Shown one piece after another: positions 24,958-35,047 of a stretch of DNA of 64,000 nucleotides. The notes beneath the pieces were generated by a model. That model did no database searches and was not told the origin of the DNA. It was given only the letters and a program-made list of their open reading frames with translations. The first letter of the stretch is position 1; the number at the start of each line of letters is the position of its first letter. The position numbers and the translations under genes are program-made. This DNA comes from Amblyornis subalaris (Eukaryota; Chordata; Aves; Passeriformes; Ptilonorhynchidae). The stretch is taken from the NCBI GenBank assembly GCA_018881555.1, contig JACAXG010000303.1, positions 245,635-309,634 of the forward strand. Direction: 5' to 3'.

Positions 24958-26030
24958 GACAGGGAAAAAATGAATTGCAGAAGACATTTGAAAAGAGTTG
25001 TAGCAGAATATAAAATCTTGCAAAGTAGAAAGGAGATAGATCAGAGGAACTCATAAAAAGAAGATGACATATCAGTGAAGTTTTAGGTGGGAAAAACTCA
25101 GAAAAGAAGATATATTCTCAGGCAATGTGCTGTTAAATCACCTATATCATTCCTTCTAAAAGTCATTGAGGTCCAAAACCTGACCAGGTTTCCAAAGCAG
25201 TTGCTTACATGCTTAATAATACAAGCCCAAATACCTGCTCATGGCATAATTATGGAACACTTCACAACTTCTAGACCCCTGCTTCAATATTTAAATCAAA
25301 ATTGCCTGTAATGGCTCCAGAAGAAATGTAATGTAAGGGCAAATTATGTTTTATCTACACATGTCCTATGAAACATTTAGCACTGGTCAGGACAGAGGCT
25401 GAATTAGTCTGGTCCGAGTGAAGAATTTCTGTTCCTCAATGCCCTGGACATCATCCCCTGTCATGTGCCTGGTGACACAGTGATAACTGAGTCCAACACA
25501 GGACAAAGAGTCTGGTGTGACTGACGTGACTGAATACAAGCTGTTTTAAAAGTCAGATTATTTAGAAGTTACTTATGCTGAGACCACAGCACATTTTAAA
25601 TTACACAATTATATATCTAATATTGAACTTCTAGATACTAGGACTTTGGCTTAAAGCTGTGGGGCTTTTAAGCGCTTGCACTGTATGTGCAACCCTCGTA
25701 CTTCTCTCAACAGCAAAACCAGCAAATGACATCTGCAGGGTATGAAAAAGAGTAACACCATCAACAAAAACAATTCTTGGGAAGCTAAAAGAACATCAGG
25801 AACATCAATGACAATCTGTTGTTTAAAGTTGGTAGAACTGTTAGTTTTTGTGGAAAGGCCGAGCAATGTTTTTAGGGGGAAGTTTCCTAGAAACTTCAGT
25901 GAAAATTCTTTCTTAGAAAATGCCCAGAATAAGTGTGCTCCAACCAAGAAGGTCCCTTGTGGCTTCTGCAGAGGCAGTCACTTCTGTAGATGTGTGTTGC
26001 CTAAGATCAAAAGAAAAACTTTCCAAACAA
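24958..26030. other. Intergenic, no gene seen
   Basis: AT-rich sequence with no domain-bearing frame or repeat that I recognise. Confidence 0.55.
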
Positions 26031-26038
26031 TATTAAAA

Positions 26039-26520
26039 GTGGTAACATAAAGAGCAGTTCTTTAATGAAAGCTTTCAGGTGCACAAAATATTCCTATGTG
26101 CACATGCAGGATCAAATTTTCACAATTCTTACAAGTTTAACCAATTAGCATATCTCGCAAGTACATCCAATAGGAGAACGGTTGCCCTGGTAACCCACCC
26201 TTGGACCTGCTCCACTGAAGTCCCTCTAAGGGTTCTTAGCTTGTTTTTTTATATCTCCCAGGTGCTGATGCAAAACAAGATGTCTTTGTTAGAAATTCTT
26301 TTCCTTAAAAATGAAACTAAACAGAATTTCAAGAAGGTTGAATAATGTGTGAGAAAGGGTAATCTACTATTCCAAAGTGTGAGAAGGTGCTAGAAACTAT
26401 ACAGCTATATATATATTAAAAATCTACAAAGCTACAAATATATAAAAAAAGCTAAAAATCTTTAGGCATCAAGTGAATGCAATAATCATGCCTAGACCCT
26501 CACTTCTTTATCCTGTCGTG
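26039..26520 (-). mobile_element. LTR-like segment (weak candidate)
   Basis: On the minus strand the order is inverted CCAAT-like boxes, a TATAAAAAAA box (plus coordinates about 26245-26254), then ATTAAA near 26062, followed by a CA-type end at about 26039. This fits an LTR, but I could not fix the outer end or find a target duplication. Confidence 0.3.
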
Positions 26521-28152
26521 ACTCGGAAGTGTGTATTAACTTTAATTCTGGCTTTGGTTTGTGGTTTCTCATAGATTTAGTCTTAGTTTGAAAATGCTAA
26601 AGGAGTGGAGCTGGGAGAAGGATAAGGATAAAGAGCAATCTTATACCAGCCTGCCTAATGCTTCAACTGAAAATATTTGTCCCACCAGGTATATATTATA
26701 TTTGCACAGCTCTTAGACTCAATGATTTGGCTTAATGACTTGAGTCAGCTGGTAACAATTAAACTCAGTCAAGATTAGGACATAAACTGTAAGCAGCTCA
26801 CAAAAACATAAAAATTTTTTTACTGTGATCTGCACTTAAGTCATAAACGGCTTTCCTTAGCCAAGGGCTCCTAGGCACATTTAGGTACAAAAAACTCCCT
26901 GGGATAAGCCTGCAGGAGAAGGGGCCAGTGTTAGTGACAACTGAAGGCTGTAAACTGCATCCTGTCTGGCCTTGTGGCTTGGAGCTGGGTTGTGTACTCT
27001 AACAACTTTTACTGATGAAGCTTTTAAAAAGCATTTGCACATACTCCTTACCTGAGGATGTTTACATCCCTTGCTTCAAGACAATTTTTCTTTCCCCAAA
27101 GGAGAGTTCATATCTCACTGGAGTAAGTTTTTCTGATGCTAGTCCTTGATTTGTCTGCTTGTCACTTGTTGCATATAAGCTCTGGTTCATGTGAAAATGC
27201 CTAACTGGAGTTGATGTTGTTGAATTTATCCTTTCTGTTATACTTGTGCAGTTTCAAGGAAGAACAGTGTATTAAGAAAAATGGTACATGCGATTTCCAC
27301 TGTCTGCTTGGTTTTGGTCATGCTAAATAGGAAGTTATGTACTGTTGAAACAAAATAAAGAGGTCTTATGTTTACACCAACCCTCATCTCTTTCTGGTTT
27401 TGACTTTTGAGAAGAGAGAGAAAGCTGGCAAGCTGACTAATAAACAACAAAAACCAAAATACACAGCAACGTACACTGTTCTCTGGGCAATTTGGGCAAC
27501 CTCCCATCACAGGAGTTTGCAAACTCTGCCTAGTATGTACAACATTATTTTAGGGGATCTTTTTTCAGATTCAGAACTCTTAACAGCTTTTGATGTATCT
27601 TGATTACCAGACTTGTTGGCTTCATAAATCAAAGCCAGTGCTTTGGTAACCACTTAATTTTTTTGTGTTGAAGTATACTGTCCTGAAATGCTTGCTTCTT
27701 GAGCTTAACAACAGTCACATCTCCTTTGATGTGTGTTTCTTCACTTTCTTACTTTTCAAAGCTTAGGCATAAAAATGTCCCCAGTCTAACCAGCTCAGAA
27801 ACCTACCAGAGGTGGATTTTCTTAAAACAAAAACTGCCATAAGAGGACGACTGATTACACACTGAGGAATTGTATACTGAAATTTTGAGAATTATATGCA
27901 AGCTCTTACCAACTTGCTCAAAATTGTATGCACGAGAAATAAAGCTGTTCTGTATTTTCATCAACCAGCTTATCAACACAAGTCATCAAACTATAAGTGA
28001 AAGAAAACTTCTCCCATGACTATAAGGAAGAAAACAAAGATTCTTCTTGGTTTGAGATAAGATACTGGATCACTTGTATCTGAGCTTAAGGGGTTTACAG
28101 TTCATGACTTAAGAGCATAGTTAAAACACAAAATGCAGGTTGTTTGCCCTAT
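26521..28152. other. Intergenic, no gene seen
   Basis: No coding or RNA gene is recognisable. AT-rich, without obvious repeats. Confidence 0.55.
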
Positions 28153-29234
28153 GCTTGTGTCCTGGTTAGAACGAGAGGTGTCTGCCAAGGAAGGTGGGAA
28201 ACCTTCCTGAGATAGAGAGGATGACCCCCCTCCCTCCTCCAAATTACTATACCCTTGAAATTATGGGGCTCTCAGGCAAAGATGTGGTAAAAAGAATAAC
28301 AATTCTTTACTAGGATTATGTATCTATATATATCTAACAAGACAGACAAACGGCAACAATAAGAGAACAGACAAACCAGTAACAGTCTTCTCACTCGTTG
28401 GGTGATTCTCTGTTGGGGCAGAGAGGCTATGGTGACTCCCCCACTGCAGGGGGCGCTGTGGCGCAAGTGTGGAGACCTCTCCACGTGGCAATGGCGGCTC
28501 AGGCGAGCAGGAGAGGGAGAGGGGAGATTGCTCCCGGTGCGAACTCCCAGGGCAGCAGCCCAGCTCCCCCAACCTTGGCAGCGGGCAGCAAGCAGCACAG
28601 GCAGGCAGGGTTGACTGGGGAGCGATGGACCTCGGTATCACCCACCGAGGGGCCAGGAGAAGGTAGGAACGGCAGAGACGAGCAGACCCCGGCACTGACC
28701 CACGTGCAGCAGAACCCGGGCTGGTGGCAGAGATGGCAGAGGCGAGCAGCTCTGGGTGGTGACAGTTCCAGTGCAATGCTGTCCCCTGTGCCGTGCGGGA
28801 CCCCTGTGGAGATGTCACAGTGCAGCAGTGCTCTGGAGTGAGCTGGCAGAGACGTCGCAGTGTAGCGGTGTTCCCAGAGAAAAACCGGCACTCCGCTGCA
28901 GACACGACCGTCCTTGCCAAACGCCAAGGGGAGAAGAGACTGAGCCTGGCCTCCGCCCCCTCTCACCAAAGTCTCAAAAAGTCCCCTCACCTCTCACGAT
29001 GATAAGCTGCAGCCTCTGGAGAAACAACCCCCTAGCCAACTCCCAGCACAGGCAATCCCTTTTGTGCTTAAGTATCGCCCATTCTGGGTGATCAGTGTGG
29101 CATGCAGGTTGGGCAGGCAACTTTCTTTTTTCTTAAGTATCGCCCATTAGTTCCTAGCCAACCCCTCCCTGCCCACAGCATCTCCCTGCTAGATGGTGCA
29201 AAAAAATTTCATTTGTCAAACCCATAACAGCTTG
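28153..29234 (-). mobile_element. ERVL-like solo LTR (1072 bp) with 5-bp TSD
   Basis: The element spans 28158-29229, starts TGTCCTGGTT and ends CCCATAACA, and is bounded by identical GCTTG at 28153-28157 and 29230-29234. The centre is GC-rich (28.4-28.95 kb), which yields several long overlapping but meaningless open frames on both strands. The left end matches that of the 20617 element, suggesting the same minus orientation. No internal viral genes. Confidence 0.8.
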
Positions 29235-30590
29235 TGCTGTCTAATCAGCTGTCTTTCTTTCAAAGCATCTGACTGCATTTTTGCATTAATTCCAATTAAA
29301 TATGTCCTTTAGGAATTACCTTAAAAATATGGCCATAAATGCCATGAATCGAGCTGAAATATGAGCAATGCCTCATCCTTTCATAATTTGTCTTAGTTGT
29401 AGCATCTCAAAATATAGAAGTATTTTTCTTTATAGAACCTGGGAGTATTAAACAGTGGATACATTTTCGTCTCAGCCCCTGCTTAAACCAATCCCGCCTC
29501 CCAGCACACTGGGGAAGGTTCATAGCTGTCAGAAACCCAACTCTCTGATAATTCATACAAAATATCAATACCAGTTAGCTGTGGACAGCACTAATACTCA
29601 TTGTATTTTCTCAGTGCTCTAAAAATTACTCCCTAGCCTTTTAGTTTAGAGAAGGAATCCCCACTGCTGTATTTTTAGGGCTTGTGAAACAGCATAGATG
29701 TGCCAAATGAGATCAGCACTGTCTTGCAGCACACAGTAGACAGTGCTGTGCAATCCTCCCTACCCCAGCTGAGGGGCTGCGTCTCTTGGGGGCATTTTCA
29801 GCATTGTTATACAAAAATTCACTTGCTTTAAGAGATAACTGAGGGAAAAGAGAAGAATTTGAACTGTGTGCAGAAAGAGAGATTCACAGATTTTATGAGT
29901 GTAAACCTATTAAGAATTGAACAGTTGCAGTCCTCTGCTCTAACCTCCTTCCAGGTCAGAGAGGGGTGGCTCAGGCATCCCCTGAGGCCATGTCTCATGT
30001 TTTTGTCATGTACCTGTCTTTGGGGCTGAATGTCTCTCTGAAACACACACACAGTGAGCTTCCATCACCAGGGCATCCTCATCTCAATGACATCTCAAAT
30101 TGTCAAGAATGAAATTAAATTCAAATTGTTGCACTTGCACTTCTGATACAAAAGCCATCTCAAAGCAGTTTATGTGCACAGACAGATCTCTGCTGCACCC
30201 CTGCCTGTTTTGGGACCTGCTGTTGTCCTGTAGCACCTGCCACTTCTGGCTTTAGGTGCTGATGTGGAACTGAGACAAGGTGAAGCAGCATAAGGTGGTG
30301 TCGTGAGCAACCTTCGTAAACTCCTGCACTTCAGTTTTTCCTCTCTTTAAAATGAACAGCAGTTGGCAGTATTACCCCTCCTTTGTAAAGCCTTTTGAGG
30401 AGTTAAAAGGGAAAGAAAAGTAATGAAAATAAGAGAGAAAAAGGAAAGAAAAAACAAAAGAAATAATGAAGAGCAGGAACGGAAAAAAAGGGGGAGAATG
30501 TATCCAGCTTTTTCCTACTGTATTTCCTAGGCTCTGTCAGAGGTGTTTCATACCAGTGGAACCAGCCCAGGGAGATTGGCGGAGGAGGTG
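29235..30590. other. Intergenic, no gene seen
   Basis: Diverged sequence with a purine-rich patch at 30405-30490. No supported gene. Confidence 0.55.
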
Positions 30591-30963
30591 CCTGTATGTG
30601 GCTGTTATCCCAGGGTCGCTGGTGAAATCACAGCACGGTCATGATCAGAGTCGGTGAAAAGTGAATTTATTTATTAATATAAAGACCTGTTTTATATCTT
30701 TAGTGTGCTTGAAAGTCATAAGGTCATTGGTTCCTGGCCATCCACCTCTCAGGATGATTGGCCAGACTAGTGCAACGCCTTACTGAAAATATTTGTGCTT
30801 TCAGTATAATAACAAGTCCACAAGTGTATGATATGAAGAAGTGTTGTTAGAAGAACATCTCGCTGTTTACATAGCTTCTGTGAGAAAGGACAGCTTCTCA
30901 CAGAGTGCAAAATGCTAGAGAATTTCTCTGCTGGAACCTTTTCAGCATCCACACCTGTATGTG
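30591..30963 (-). mobile_element. Alpharetrovirus-like solo LTR, minus strand
   Basis: Body at 30603-30953 with TG...CA ends (351 bp, close to the size of alpharetroviral LTRs). Reading the minus strand gives TATAAAA (plus 30690-30696), then two overlapping AATAAA signals (30666-30675), then a U5-like end GGGATAACA. Short TATA-to-poly(A) spacing is typical of alpharetroviral LTRs. A 10-bp direct repeat CCTGTATGTG sits at 30591-30600 and 30954-30963; on the left two extra bases separate it from TG. Confidence 0.6.
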
Positions 30964-31508
30964 CTGCTCTTCTCTATCCCTGTTCAGGCCTTCTGCCTCT
31001 TCTCCTGAAGCATGTCTCCTGAAGGCTGGCTGGCAAGACATCTACAGTTGTCCTAATCCCCTAGTAAGCCACAGCCGTCTGATAATGCCCCCTCACAGTA
31101 TCATGTTGCATCACATTTTGTGAGCCCTTCACACCTTCAAAGTACAGTGCATCATCTAGAGAAGCAACTGCTTGCATGCAATATGTGGTCATTTCCCTAC
31201 ATATCTACTGCCATTTCATACTTTTGCCTCCAATTGCATATAAACCTTCCATTAGAAAAGTCTGACCAATATAGATACTTTAGTAATAGCTGAAATCTGG
31301 GTAGACGAATGTATGACAGTCTTGGGTGCTACTCTGTCTTACAGTTGCAGTACTTCTTTGAACAGTCCTCACACCTTCTTATAGTACTGAAATCTGCTCT
31401 GGGGAAGATGACACAACCTGCCTAAAGAAAAACCTAGTTGTTTAGGCATGAAAATTGCATTTATAAAACCACTGCAACAATAACAGAAAAACCCCAGTAA
31501 CATAGACC
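30964..31508. other. Intergenic, no gene seen
   Basis: Host sequence between two LTR insertions. Nothing recognised. Confidence 0.6.
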
Positions 31509-31514
31509 CTCTAG

Positions 31515-32091
31515 TATTGCAGTGGTGGAAGGACCACAGCGACATGGAATGGCCCGACCCCGTTGGTGGGCTGTGTTAAAGGCTTAAACCCCCTGCATTT
31601 GCTTCATGGTTTCTCCCACTAAGGGAGTGGTTTGTAGTCCCACCCTCGGCTATCTGTACACGGATGCCTTTCTGGATTTTTCTTTGCGGTTTGGGCCCCC
31701 ATTGGTTCCTTTCCCTTAATCCCTCCTTCCCTCTGGCCCCATTGGACTCTCGCCCTTGCTCCGCCCTCTAGCCCTCAGCCCGTTGGCTGGGATGTTCTGC
31801 CCGCCCTCCGAGTCCGGTATTTAATCCTGTACCCCAGTCTCCATTTTGTTCTTTGTCCCTGGATCCTCCTGCAATAAACATCTCTGCTGGAAACCATACA
31901 AAGGACCCATTCCGCCTCTTTACTGCAGCTAGCCGTCTGTGAACTCAGTGCGTGAGTGTGTTCATGACCCCTGCATAGCAGGATCATGTGCTGCCTACAT
32001 CGTCACGTGGCCACCCGGGCTGGGGCATCTTCCCGTACCGGGGATGCTTCTGGAAGGCTGCGGCACATAACACCCTCTGCACGCCGTGGCA
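31515..32091 (+). repeat. 5' LTR of the class II provirus
   Basis: 577 bp. Starts TATTGCAGTGG (the 3' copy has TGTTGC, so the terminal TG has mutated to TA) and ends GTGGCA. TATTTAA promoter element at 31818-31824 and AATAAA at 31873-31878. Differs from the 3' LTR at about 16 positions by eye, with no indel. Confidence 0.95.
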
Positions 32092-32095
32092 GTTT

Positions 32096-32113
32096 TGGCG
32101 CCCGAACAGGGAC
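32096..32113 (+). promoter_or_regulatory. Primer-binding site, tRNA-Lys3 type
   Basis: TGGCGCCCGAACAGGGAC, an 18-nt match to the 3' end complement of tRNA-Lys3, four bases after the LTR. This is the primer class used by lentiviruses and by mouse mammary tumour virus. Confidence 0.93.
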
Positions 32114-32398
32114 CTAAGCAAGAGGTTCCTGGAAGTGTCCCCTGCGAACGTCTTGTCGGGAAGAAGCCGCTTCGGTGCAGCCAACGCCCTCCGGATTATT
32201 CCCCGTTTTAGTGGATTACTCCGAGAGGGGGACTGGTAGCCTCCCAGGGAAAAGGAAGTCGGTCCGGAGCCAGCAGACCACCCTGAGAGTTTCTTTTGGC
32301 CCTGTTTGTATAGGGGTGAGTATCCGTGGGGTCACCTCCTTGGAAATCTTTTCTTTGCTACTTTCCTCTCGGGTGTTGGGTGAGGTTTTTTGGGTAAG

Positions 32399-34390
32399 AT
32401 GGGCACTAAACTGACCCGTCCCCAAAGGGATGTTTATTTCCAAGTTGCGGGGACCCTTGTGGGGAATAATCTATGTTTTTCTAAGTGTTCTTCTAAATTA
32501 AGAAATTTATTCGTTGGATTTTTAAACATTTTCCGTATACTTCAGTCGAGACTGTCAAAACGCTTGAGTTTTGGGATCTAGTTGGGGAGAAGTTAACCAG
32601 TTTGCGGGATGGGGGAGACAATTCAGTTCAACGATTTTTTTCTCTTCTTCCTTTGATTTATACCTCTGTTAACTCTGTGGGAGATGGGATTCGCGGGAAA
32701 TCGGTCAGCCCCCAGTTGAAGTGTGCCTCCCCTCCCATTCCCTCGCCCACTTCCCAAGTGCAGGACAGACTGGGAGCTGGAACCCGCAAAATAGCGCAGG
32801 GTTGCCGCCGTCTCCCTGCCACCTCCCAGTCCACCCTGATCCCTTCCCGAGATGAGAAGGCGCTGCTCGTCTCGGGCCCTTCCCTAACCCTCTCTCCTAT
32901 ACCCCAATCCCTAGTTTTGTCCCCCCCCTATTGTTTTAATGGGACAAGATGGTGCTAGCCTTGTGGTTAGCTCCTCTATCTTGTCCTCTGTTACTCAGAA
33001 GGACATACAAAATGGCGACTCCAACCCTATGTCCATCAACCCCTCTGCGCCCACCCCAACTCCGCCCCCTGCATCGCTGGGTGTTCCCTCGTCGGGCCCC
33101 TCCCCTGCGGCGATGACGTTGGCATCGGGTCCCCTCCGCATCAACGGGACCCTCCCCTCAGCTTTGGCTCCTCCCACCTCTGGTGGAGGCCCCGCCCCTG
33201 GGAAAATCCATCCTTCCGGTTCCCACGCCAGAGGGTCCAGAAGTGGGCGGGGATCACACCCGAAGGCAGCACAGTATAGAGCTACACCATCCATGGCCTT
33301 AGGAGAAGATAGTGATAGTGAGGTGTCCGACCAGCAGGATTATTGGAGGGGCATCCAGAGGGAGGCTGCTACAGGCGGAGATTGGAAACTGGCTAATAAG
33401 ATCTGTGTTGCCCCAGTAACTTATCGGAGAGGGAGAAACCCTACATGGGCTCCCCTCTCCTATGCGCATCTAAAAGAGTTATGTAAGGTGGCAAAAAGCC
33501 ATGGTTGCAAGTCCCCATATTTTAAAAACCTGTTTAATGCGACCCTTGCCGCACATGTGATGACCCCGCATGACATACGCAACATTCTTTCNTGTCTCCT
33601 TTCCCNGGCGGAATTTATTCTCTGNGANAGNAGCTGGAAGAGGTCGTTGCNGGACCTCCTCACTCGTTATCGGGGAGAGGCANACACNGCCCATTTAACN
33701 TTAGATCATCTGTGNGGAGAGGGNNCATTTGATAGACCACAAGACCAGGCTGATGCTATGCCAGAAAGGGTTTTACAAGACATTAAACTGGCTGCTGAAA
33801 GAGCCTTTTTGCTTACCCCATCAGATACCACCCCTGCACAAGTCTTTTCTAATATTAAGCAAGGGGTGGAAGAGTCATTCATACAGTTTGTCAATCGATT
33901 AAAAGACTCAGTCGAAAAGCAGGTGGAGAATAGGGAAGCACAGAGGGCACTAATTACGGTAATGGCCAAAACCAATGCCAATGAGGCCTGTCGAAAAATC
34001 TTATCCACCCTGCCTTTGGATCCACTCCCCACCTTGGACTCAGTGTTGGAAGCCTGTGCAATAAATGCTTCCCAAAGCGTCACTATCGCACAGGCAGTGG
34101 CCCAAGGGGTAGCAGAAGTAATGGCGATTAACCAACAGATCGCAAAATGCTACCATTGCGGAGAGCTGGGACATTTTGTTAAGGACTGTCCCGAAGCCCG
34201 GGATGCACATAATTGGGTTTGCAAGTCCTCCCCTGCAGATTGTCCAACTTGCNGGNNACACCATGGCAACCACGACCAGCGGAAGCCAAAAAACGGACAA
34301 TGGAGCGCGGAGCGGTTGCGNGCNCCNACAGTAAATGCGAGATCGCCTNNTCCCGCTGCACCTGCCGTTCCTCCCCNGACGANGATGTGA
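32399..34390 (+). pseudogene. gag: ERV gag (MA-CA-NC), frame-broken near the N-terminus
   Basis: An ATG at 32399 opens a frame (MGTKLTRPQR...) that stops at about 32581. Gag-like coding then appears to continue in another frame to about 32930, and returns to the first frame upstream of 32939 near a run of C. The long 3' part, 32939-34390, is open: a Pro/Ser/Thr-rich linker, the capsid with a major homology region (starting at 33860, QGVEESFIQFVNRL), and one good CCHC knuckle at 34148-34189 (CYHCGELGHFVKDC). A second Cys/His cluster follows, partly hidden by Ns. Gag would form the virion core. The breaks make an intact N-terminal matrix product unlikely. Confidence 0.85.
34288..34294 (+). promoter_or_regulatory. 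gag-pro -1 frameshift heptamer AAAAAAC
   Basis: A AAA AAC lies in register with the gag frame, upstream of the gag stop (34388-34390) and inside the overlapping pro frame. This is the slippery site used for gag-pro by MMTV-type betaretroviruses. Confidence 0.85.
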
Positions 34391-35047
34391 CTTTCTGCAG
34401 CTGTTATCAGGACCAGGAGGACCGGGTTGCCAGGGCACTGCACCATCTACAGTCAGGAACCCGTATCGCATTAAGTATTGCGATAACTGTTGACTTTTCG
34501 GACACTGATTATTATGTGCTTCCCACTGACTTCTGCAACCCTCACACAAAGACAAGACACTTTCTCATTTTTAAAGACTCAGTCCTGGCACCAGAGACCA
34601 TTGTAATTACACCAGAAGTGGTCGCTGTTAAACTAAGTGACCCTCTCAGAACCACCATTTTATGTGCAGATCCACCCTTCCGATTGACACAGGGAACTCC
34701 CACCGCTCAGGCCTTCTTATTACCAGAAGGCTGGGAGACCAACAAACCTATCGAAAGCATATATTGGGCAGAGGTTGTGGGACCTGATAAGCCTTTGTTG
34801 GAGTGCCGACTCCGAAATAAAACCTCGGAGTGTTTCCTTTCTGGGATGGTTGACACTGGAGCGGACGTTACAATCATTGCCCCTCCGAATGGCCCCGGAA
34901 TTGGGAACTGAAGCTGGCCAACGGACGCATCTCAGGGATTGGTGGAACCACCACTTCCATGAGGAGCACACGTAACATCATTGTTGAGGGACCAGAAGGT
35001 AAAGTCACCACAATTCGACCTTTCGTGGTGGCAGCTGGCCTCACTTT

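Noticed and set aside
28272..28990. Several long overlapping open frames on both strands
   Set aside because: They fall inside a GC-rich solo LTR with a clean target duplication, overlap one another in several frames and show no protein family.
31775..31987. Same peptide frame found on the minus strand of both provirus LTRs (also 39540-39857)
   Set aside because: A duplicate only because the LTRs are duplicates; no start context, domain or known antisense gene.
34391..34850. Functional dUTPase domain before the protease
   Set aside because: Position fits betaretroviral pro, but I could not identify the conserved dUTPase motifs, so it is only mentioned as a possible remnant.
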